DNA from: Roseovarius sp. ZX-A-9
Lineage (GTDB): Bacteria; Pseudomonadota; Alphaproteobacteria; Rhodobacterales; Rhodobacteraceae
Reading direction: 5' to 3'
DNA: 64,000 bases
Assembly (NCBI RefSeq): GCF_028369135.1
Contig: NZ_JAPWHW010000017.1
Location: 1 to 64,000 of the forward strand
Shown here: piece by piece, positions 58,710-64,000 of the stretch
Layout: each line of letters opens with the position of its first letter
Position numbering within the stretch: the first letter of the stretch is position 1
The notes under the pieces: model-generated
What the model was told of the DNA's origin: nothing
Seen by the model: the letters and a program-made list of their open reading frames with translations, nothing else
Databases searched by the model: none
Translations under genes and position numbers: made by a program

Positions 58710-59664
58710 CCACGGGCACGCGCATATCGATCCGGATTCTGGCGATCGGCGGGTTGCCATCGCGATCTGGGCGAACGGGCTTCTTACCGTTGCGCAAATC
58801 GTCGGGGGCATATTGTCGGGCAGCCTGGCACTGATCGCCGATGCGCTGCACAACTTTTCCGATATGGCCTCGCTTGTCATTGCCTTTGCCGCACGCAAGA
58901 TCGCGCGCCGCCCGGCCGATGAGCGCATGACCTTCGGCTATGGCCGGGTCGAAATCGTCGCGGCCCTGATCAACTACACCACCCTCATCGTGATCGGCTT
59001 CTATCTGATCTACGAAGGTGGCATGCGCATGATTGATCCACCCGAAGTCATGGGGTGGACCGTCGTCATTCTCGGTGGAATCGCGCTTGTGGTCGACACG
59101 CTGACCGCAATGCTGACCTATTCGATGCAGAAGGGGAGCGTGAACATCCGTGCGCTTTTTCTCCACAACCTTTCGGATGCGCTTGCTTCGGTCGCGGTTA
59201 TCGTCGCTGGGTCGCTGATCATCCTTTACGACATGCGTTGGGTCGATCCTGCCATCACCATCGGCATCGCGACCTACATCCTGTATCTGTCTTTCACTGA
59301 AATAGGCGGCCCAATCCGAACCCTGATGCTCGGGAGCCCGCCGGACATCGACAACGAGGCCGTCGTCGAAGCGATGCGGAAAGTCGAAGGCGTCGCCGAC
59401 GTCCACCACGTCCATCTCTGGCAAATGCAAGAGCACGAGGCTGCGCTCGACTGTCATGTCGTCGTGGCAGCCGAGGGATGGTCGAAGATCGAAGAGATCA
59501 AGAGCGCGATCAAGGAGCGGCTGAAGGAAGAATTCGGCATCAGCCATTCCAGCCTCGAATTCGAGCACGAGGATCGCGCTCATCAGAACGCCGATCTCTA
59601 CGGTCACGGCAACGCAAGTGAAAAGGAGAAGACCAATGTTCAAGGAAACGCTGACCGAGCGTGA
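58699..59664 (+). CDS. CDF-family zinc/cadmium efflux protein, CzcD-like
   Basis: The 321-residue full-length CDF has a His-rich start (MPHDHGHAHIDPD), six TM helices with SLALIADALHNFSDMASLVIAF (HxxxD) and IRALFLHNLSDALASVAVIV (HxxxD), and a C-terminal cytosolic domain with VEGVADVHHVHLWQMQEHE. It exports Zn(II), Cd(II) or Co(II) by proton exchange. Its end overlaps the next reading frame by 29 bases. Confidence 0.92.
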   Translation: MPHDHGHAHIDPDSGDRRVAIAIWANGLLTVAQIVGGILSGSLALIADALHNFSDMASLVIAFAARKIARRPADERMTFGYGRVEIVAALINYTTLIVIGFYLIYEGGMRMIDPPEVMGWTVVILGGIALVVDTLTAMLTYSMQKGSVNIRALFLHNLSDALASVAVIVAGSLIILYDMRWVDPAITIGIATYILYLSFTEIGGPIRTLMLGSPPDIDNEAVVEAMRKVEGVADVHHVHLWQMQEHEAALDCHVVVAAEGWSKIEEIKSAIKERLKEEFGISHSSLEFEHEDRAHQNADLYGHGNASEKEKTNVQGNADRA

Positions 59665-59998
59665 TGATGTCATCGGGCTCGTCTGCGAAGGCAAGTTGAC
59701 GGAGACAGAATTCAAGTAAATGCACGCGCTGCTTCATGAGCGTCTTGGAACAACCGATAATCCGGGTCTGGTTCTCGACCTTACAAGTTTCGAGGGCTAC
59801 GAAGAGCCTTCGGCGATGCTAGAAGATCTGAAGGTCGACACCGCCCACGCGAACGATTTCGGTCGCATAGCGGTTGTCGGAGAACGCAGATGGATGGAAT
59901 GGGGCGCACGGGTGGTCAACCTATTGACGGGCTCCGAGATGCAGTGGTTCGAATCCAGCGATACCGAGTCCGCAATTGCGTGGGCGCGTGACGGGTAG
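59636..59998 (+). pseudogene. SpoIIAA-like (DUF3478/STAS) protein with an in-frame TAA
   Basis: From the ATG at 59636 with an AAAAGGAGAA site the frame reads MFKETLTERDDVIGLVCEGKLTETEFK, then TAA at codon 28 (59717-59719). It continues in the same frame with MHALLHERLGTTDNPGLVLDLTSFEGYEEPS to 59998. Together these make a normal SpoIIAA-like protein of about 120 residues. The stop sits where a Gln is expected, so one CAA-to-TAA change has probably split it. Restart at the ATG directly after the stop (59720) could give a 92-residue product. Confidence 0.75.
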
Positions 59999-60264
59999 CC
60001 AGCGATTCTGCAAGAAAAGGACTCTGGCCTGGAAATTGACATCACATCAGATGCTTCACGATTAATGGAGGAACGGAACGATCTAAATGTAGTCAGCAAC
60101 ATTTGTCTGCTCGGATGAAACAATCCGATGCAGTTTGATGTCGACTTTAGGCTGCATAATAAGTCCCTACGCGCTGAATTCTTCGAAATTTAACATAAAC
60201 TTCACTATCGGAACTTGACATCTGTAGCGGGGCTTTCATGGACTCCAAGTCCGAGCAAGCGAAG
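59999..60264. other. Intergenic stretch, AT-richer
   Basis: 266 bases between the convergent SpoIIAA-like and HTH genes. I see no gene, repeat or clear terminator. Confidence 0.4.
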
Positions 60265-61107
60265 CTACCGGGATATCTCCCCTTCCAGCACCGCTCGTCC
60301 GTGCACCGCCAAGGTTGCTGAAAACCTCTGGCACCCAAACTTGCGGATCACATCGAGTACCCGCGCTTCGTAGGCAGCGTGTCCGATCAAGCGACACAAG
60401 TCGGACGCGTGGAACTGGCGGTTCGCAGTTGGTGCGGCTTGCATCTGTCTCAGCAATTCGCGCTCTTTGGGATCCGTTATTGGTCTCGCGGGCGGCTTGA
60501 CCGCGGGACGAGTTGGAGTTCCCCACGAATTTCGCCATCGGCGCATGAAGCCAAGCAGGAAGCCGGCCGGCACCCTGCCGTTGCCTCGGGATCGGTTGAA
60601 GGCGAGGAAGCGATCCCAGATGACCTGGGTGTCGATGTTCCAGCAGGGCAACGCGGCCTTCGCCGCTTTGATGAGCTCTGCCCAACTGGTCTGAAAAACG
60701 TTCGAACTCTCGGTGATTTCGATCAGCCCTGAGAAGATAGTTTTGTTATTATTATCTCTAGATAGTGATGTGTCGCCTTCACCTGACACGAGATCATGGG
60801 TTTCAATCTCCTCATCGAAGGCGGAAAACCGAAAGATCCAGGGCGCGAACTTGCCATTCGGCTTCGCCCGCTCGAGCTGCAACTCCGAAGCCTCAAGTTC
60901 GTTCAGAAGAACCGTAAGATACTGCCGTGAGACACCCATCTTCTCCGCCAGGGCCGAGAGGGTGAAGGCTGCCGTTCCGCGCGACAAACCGTTGTAGCCA
61001 TCCTTCCAGGCGATGGCGTCGAGGATGAGGGTGGCAAGCTTGTGCGCTGCAACAGAGAGATTTGTCTGCGTGATCCGTCGCAGGATCAGGCCGGTCGTAG
61101 GTTCCAT
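60265..61107 (-). CDS. Helix-turn-helix protein of unknown role, plasmid-like
   Basis: The 280-residue protein starts METTTGL-like (MEPTTGLILRRI). A winged-helix part (LSRGTAAFTLSALAEKMGVSRQYLTVLLNELEASELQLER) lies at about 45-95, then WNIDTQVIWDRFLAFNRSRGNGRVPAGFLLGFMRRWR, and a C-terminal basic region. No nuclease or recombinase motif is seen. The design recalls plasmid replication or transfer control proteins. The start at 61107 is used; an ATG at 61173 lies within a Cys/Trp-rich leader that seems spurious. Confidence 0.6.
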   Translation of the reverse strand: MEPTTGLILRRITQTNLSVAAHKLATLILDAIAWKDGYNGLSRGTAAFTLSALAEKMGVSRQYLTVLLNELEASELQLERAKPNGKFAPWIFRFSAFDEEIETHDLVSGEGDTSLSRDNNNKTIFSGLIEITESSNVFQTSWAELIKAAKAALPCWNIDTQVIWDRFLAFNRSRGNGRVPAGFLLGFMRRWRNSWGTPTRPAVKPPARPITDPKERELLRQMQAAPTANRQFHASDLCRLIGHAAYEARVLDVIRKFGCQRFSATLAVHGRAVLEGEISR

Positions 61108-61343
61108 GGTCGAGGTCTCCTTGGAGATCCGACGCCATGTCGTGAGACAACAACATTCTTGCCAGCAAAACAACTTTGCTGGTTGCAGGTGTTTTGGCGG
61201 TGCGCTAGGAAACTCTTGTTCACGGAGTTTTCTAGCACGGCGTCAGGCTTCACGGTCTGGCGTCGTCTCCTTTTCGGGGGTCTTGCACAGCCTTCCGTGC
61301 GGGGTTGAGATGACGCGCACGGCAAAACCGCGCGCAGATTTTG
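61108..61343. other. Gap upstream of the HTH gene
   Basis: About 235 bases that should hold the promoter of the HTH gene (minus strand). I see no gene and no clear operator. Confidence 0.35.
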
Positions 61344-61997
61344 TCAGTAGCGAACTTCTTCAGAACCATAGTTCCCGGCGTGATCACGCCAGTCGACGAA
61401 GACGGAACGGTAAAAGTAGCTGCCACATCCATTCGGGATGCTCAGGCCGGATGCGGCTGGCACCTGGCCCACGGTGGATCTTGTCCATCGGTAGTCGCCC
61501 TGCACGCCGTAGGACCCCAATCGCGTCGAGTCGCTGCGATTGCAGTCGCCATCTCGGTTTTCATGCTGGCGGTACTGGATGTGATAAACGCGAATGCTGC
61601 GCACGAAATCAAAGGCGTCGCCCGAGATGTCGATGTCGGCTTGCTCATCCGCTTGGACGCGGACAAGGGGCATAGGAGTGGATTCCTGCGGTTCGGGCGG
61701 ATCGCGGAACGTGATGTCATAAAGGCGTTCCATAGGCGACATCGGGTTGGGATCGTTGAACGACACACCCATCGGACACCGCCAGATTTGCAAGGGCGGC
61801 TCGATCGGCCATGGCGTGATCCGCCGAATGAAGACCGCTCTAGCATGTGCGCAGGGCGCGGAGGCAGGCCAGCCCCCCGCAAGGCAGAGGAGGATTGCAC
61901 AGTCCACCTGATAGGCCTGAGCCGGACCGGACGAGGCCATTAGTCCGGATATGCTTATTGCCGTGGCTGTTGCCACGCTGTGGATCACGTGCTTCAT
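61344..61997 (-). CDS. Exported protein of unknown function
   Basis: The 217-residue protein has a signal peptide (VIHSVATATAISISGLMASSGPAQA). The mature part has YQVDCAILLCLAGGWPASAPCAHARAVFIRRITPWPIEPPLQIW, split here as a Cys-rich start followed by a WPIEPP motif, and ends with FVDWRDHAGNYGSEEVRY. It resembles proteins I associate with conjugative or integrative elements of Rhodobacterales, but I cannot name a family. Four or more Cys suggest disulfides. Confidence 0.65.
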   Translation of the reverse strand: MKHVIHSVATATAISISGLMASSGPAQAYQVDCAILLCLAGGWPASAPCAHARAVFIRRITPWPIEPPLQIWRCPMGVSFNDPNPMSPMERLYDITFRDPPEPQESTPMPLVRVQADEQADIDISGDAFDFVRSIRVYHIQYRQHENRDGDCNRSDSTRLGSYGVQGDYRWTRSTVGQVPAASGLSIPNGCGSYFYRSVFVDWRDHAGNYGSEEVRY

Positions 61998-62471
61998 GAT
62001 GCCGACTCCATCTATAATGGTGCAGCGATACGAAACAACATTAATGATAGCAAGGGGATTTGATTGCTAGTGGCGTGCAACAGTCAGCTTGTGTCGCTTG
62101 ACGGCTTCCGAGTTCTGACGCCGGTGTGGGCTTTTGTGGTGTAGTAAAAGCGGCCAAAATTGCAGCCTTGTTTCATGTTGGCTGCCAAACAAACATCTGT
62201 AACAAAATACAAATATGGCGTTCCAATGCGGCCACGAAAGCGGTCACGGAAGACTGGACCGCAAGAGTCCGTCAAACGGCGTGTCGTAGCGCTCATGGTC
62301 TCGGGAGGGGCAGTATCGGGAAACTGACGCGCTTGGTTCCCCGGATGGAATCCGGAAACAGAAGGGCGGGGCGAAGCAACGACCCAGTGTTGAGGCCTAT
62401 GTTGGGACCGAACATGCGCTTGAAGATTTATGGCAGAATCTGATACGATTGAGCATGGATAGGAGAGTCTG
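61998..62471. other. Long gap before parD
   Basis: About 470 bases. Short readings on both strands (62126-62443 plus, 62084-62296 minus) lack motifs and overlap each other. The parDE promoter must lie near its right border; a GGAGAG site precedes parD. Confidence 0.35.
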
Positions 62472-62714
62472 ATGCCAAACGTCCACCTTACCGAACCGAT
62501 GCAGAAATACGTGCAGGCGCAGATCGAGTCCGGCGCCTACGCCAATCTGAGCGAAGTCGTGCGCGCCGGCGTCAGGATGCTGATGGAGCGGGATGGCGCC
62601 CGGCAGTTCTATGCGCTCAAGGCCGACCTAGAGGAGGCAGCCACCCTGGCCGAAAATGGGGATTTCGCCGAGTTCGATGTTCAAGCGTTCGAACCGGATG
62701 CGTTTGATCGCTGA
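62472..62714 (+). CDS. ParD-like antitoxin
   Basis: The 80-residue protein reads as ParD/CopG antitoxin: VHLTEPMQKYVQAQIESGAYANLSEVVRAGVRMLMERDG forms the ribbon-helix-helix, and an acidic C-terminus (FAEFDVQAFEPDAFD) binds the toxin. The gene starts after GGAGAG and ends 5 bases before the toxin gene. It represses its own promoter in known systems. Confidence 0.88.
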   Translation: MPNVHLTEPMQKYVQAQIESGAYANLSEVVRAGVRMLMERDGARQFYALKADLEEAATLAENGDFAEFDVQAFEPDAFDR

Positions 62715-62719
62715 CCCGC

Positions 62720-63040
62720 ATGACCATTCGACTTTCCGGTCGGGCCAGGTCCGACCTTGAAGAGATCCGTGCCTACACCGTCGAGACCTGGGGTAGGGAC
62801 CAATGGCTCGTCTATTACCGCCAGTTGGTCACCGCCTTCGAGCAAATCACCGGGGATCCCGACCGGGGTCGGGACAGGAGTCTCTTCGTCCCGGGGATGC
62901 GATCCGTCAACTGCCAGCGTCACGTTATCTTCTACAAGCGGCTCGATGCGGCGGATGGCGCGGCAGTCATCCTGCGCATCGTGCACCAGCGCCGCAACAT
63001 GCCCGCCCTGGTCTACTACGAGGATCTCGACGGCGGTTAA
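62720..63040 (+). CDS. ParE-like toxin (RelE/ParE family)
   Basis: The 106-residue toxin has the family pattern: IRLSGRARSDLEEIRAYTVETWGRDQWLVYYRQL and GRDRSLFVPGMRSVNCQRHVIFYKR, ILRIVHQRRNMPALV. ParE toxins poison gyrase. Full length, so likely active with the upstream antitoxin. On a plasmid it acts for stability. Confidence 0.88.
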   Translation: MTIRLSGRARSDLEEIRAYTVETWGRDQWLVYYRQLVTAFEQITGDPDRGRDRSLFVPGMRSVNCQRHVIFYKRLDAADGAAVILRIVHQRRNMPALVYYEDLDGG

Positions 63041-63054
63041 GCCCATGCGTTTGC

Positions 63055-63333
63055 TCAGTCCAATAGCTCGACTAGTCTTCCATAGTCTTCACTGACCTCG
63101 CGCGCCTCCTGAAGCGCGCGGGCGCGCTCGGCATCAAGACAGCGGAAGTACTCCTGGATGTCGGCGATGTAGCTCTCGAAATCAGCACGCAGCAGATCGG
63201 CATAGGCACGCATGTCTTCTTGCGACTGAGGCAAGAACGGTCGTTCGGGAGGCACGCAATCTGCTGCCGCGGCTATCGGCATGCTTCCAAGCAGGAACGC
63301 GAACAGCAACGGTGCGTTGCGCGCAATAAACAA
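63055..63333 (-). CDS. Small exported helical protein
   Basis: The 92-residue protein has a signal peptide (APLLFAFLLGSMPIAAAADC) and a mature part with DCVPPERPFLPQSQEDMRAYADLLRADFESYIADIQEYFRCLDAER, split by two Cys, then a coiled helix. I do not know its function. It is convergent with parE. Confidence 0.65.
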   Translation of the reverse strand: MFIARNAPLLFAFLLGSMPIAAAADCVPPERPFLPQSQEDMRAYADLLRADFESYIADIQEYFRCLDAERARALQEAREVSEDYGRLVELLD

Positions 63334-63527
63334 GCGCAGGGCAAAACTCCTTTGCCGCCTTTAAGATTATCATTCTGTCGGCTATCACCGTTATCGGAGC
63401 AAGGCGAACTTCGTCAACACGTTATTATTGTCTTGCTATCACTAATGTTGTTTTGTATCGCTCACGGTGTTGCGACCCCGTGGGCCTGATACTGCACCCA
63501 GGCAGAACAAGGACCCAAGGGAAGGCC

Positions 63528-63854
63528 ATGATAGAAGAAGCCCCGAATGTGGTTACAGAAGACGGACTGCGCGGCTTGCTCGCCGAGGGCTACCTCATTG
63601 AGGTGGTCTGCAAGGAGAGAGCAGAGAAGCGCCATAACAGCTGGTACGGCTCGTGGGTCATCCGCGCCGTCGCCACTGATGAGCGTGACGATAAGATGCT
63701 CGTCACCAGCCGAAGCGTCCTCAAGCTCCGCGACTTCAAAACCATCGTTGGCCTTGTCAGTTTCCTGGCCGACATGGGCTGTACGACCGCTAGCATCCCA
63801 CTTGAAGAAGGTGGCCGCGAGCGCCACGCCGCGCCGCCGGTCAAAGGCAGCTGA
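63528..63854 (+). CDS. Hypothetical protein, 108 aa
   Basis: The 108-residue protein starts MIEEAPNVVTEDGLRGLLAEGYLIEVVCKERAEK and has no signal or membrane span. It has an alternating pattern that may form a mixed alpha/beta fold (WVIRAVATDERDD, KTIVGLVSFLADMGC). I do not recognise it. It starts after AAGGG, and the next gene overlaps its end by 44 bases, a sign of an operon leading out of the window. Confidence 0.6.
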   Translation: MIEEAPNVVTEDGLRGLLAEGYLIEVVCKERAEKRHNSWYGSWVIRAVATDERDDKMLVTSRSVLKLRDFKTIVGLVSFLADMGCTTASIPLEEGGRERHAAPPVKGS

Positions 63855-64000
63855 CCGCGCGACTGCGCTCGTCGTTGCTTTGGGTACAGGCGTTTGTTCC
63901 GCGCCCCCGGCCCTGGCCGACGGTTTCATCTTTTCGGTTGGCCCAGACGGCCAATTGATTTCCACTTCTCAAGAGGCAAACGAGCGTCTTTTTCTCTTCG
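63811..64000 (+). CDS. Exported protein, 3' part outside the window
   Basis: A GTG at 63811 opens a frame with a Tat- or Sec-like signal: basic RRRSKAADR, hydrophobic ATALVVALGTGVC, then PPALADGFIF with a likely cut after ALA. The mature part reads to the window end (QLISTSQEANERLFLF). An open frame overlapping the preceding gene, with a good signal peptide, supports a real gene. Family unknown; a conjugation or secretion component is possible. Confidence 0.45.
   Translation, partial: MAASATPRRRSKAADRATALVVALGTGVCSAPPALADGFIFSVGPDGQLISTSQEANERLFLF

Noticed and set aside
62084..62443. Two overlapping short readings upstream of parD
   Set aside because: Opposite strands, no motifs, no good ribosome sites; compositional noise more likely.
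1..64000. tRNA, rRNA, riboswitch or phage structural genes
   Set aside because: None could be seen by eye on either strand; no covariance search was possible.

Overview
The window looks like part of a large plasmid or chromid of an alphaproteobacterium of the Rhodobacterales (Rhodobacteraceae; Paracoccus, Rhodovulum or Roseobacter type). The reasons are a complete repABC replication and partition operon (repA 17110-18309, repB 16142-17110, repC 14846-15901, all minus strand), high GC, a large ParB-like plasmid protein beside it, an RHE_PE00001-type plasmid protein, a broken H-NS/HvrA-like gene and Rhodobacterales-like accessory modules. I see no rRNA, tRNA or CRISPR array.

Layout. (1) 0.4-11.1 kb: a redox and metal island. 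A minus-strand operon reads PepSY protein, DUF2271 protein with an ApbE-type flavinylation motif, PepSY/flavodoxin-reductase membrane protein, ApbE flavin transferase, P1B-type ATPase and VIT/CCC1 transporter. A second minus-strand unit holds another PepSY protein and a ferric-reductase-like flavocytochrome. A divergent OmpR-type two-component system lies next to it, and a shared TTCAG-N6-GTCAG box occurs in front of both units. (2) 11.4-21.2 kb: the replicon backbone, with a ParB-like protein, repCBA, a counter-transcribed RNA between repB and repC, palindromes that are candidate centromere sites, a serine recombinase and an RHE_PE00001 protein. (3) 21.3-28.9 kb: a truncated fabI and class I phaC, divergent from an HlyD/RbbA/ABC-2 export system, with a perfect Fnr box between them. 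(4) 28.9-42.7 kb: a mobile block. A TniA-type transposon end is cut by an ISL3 element, then comes an electrophile/aldehyde-stress cargo (MFS-ArsR pair; TetR, Ohr, YqhD, alkenal reductase, DJ-1, GST, P460-like haem protein, aldo/keto reductase), then a minimal TniA-TniB-TniQ transposon with four and two end repeats. (5) 42.7-60 kb: a heavy-metal and envelope-stress island with Zn/Cd/Pb P1B-ATPase, two CDF proteins, ZIP, two DUF411 proteins, two SCO proteins, PCuAC, DsbA/DsbB, LspA, Lnt, two L,D-transpeptidases, an M23 peptidase, a transglutaminase-like protein and a MerR regulator. Four MerR-type promoters with 19-bp spacers tie most of it into one regulon. (6) 60-64 kb: a helix-turn-helix protein, exported proteins of unknown role, a ParDE toxin-antitoxin pair and the start of another exported protein.

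Inferred joint function: the replicon is an accessory element for metal and redox stress. It detoxifies divalent soft metals and copper, rebuilds thiols, lipoproteins and peptidoglycan cross-links in the envelope, and carries a flavin-based extracytosolic electron-transfer module that probably reduces iron. All functional statements rest on motifs and gene context read by eye; no similarity searches were run.
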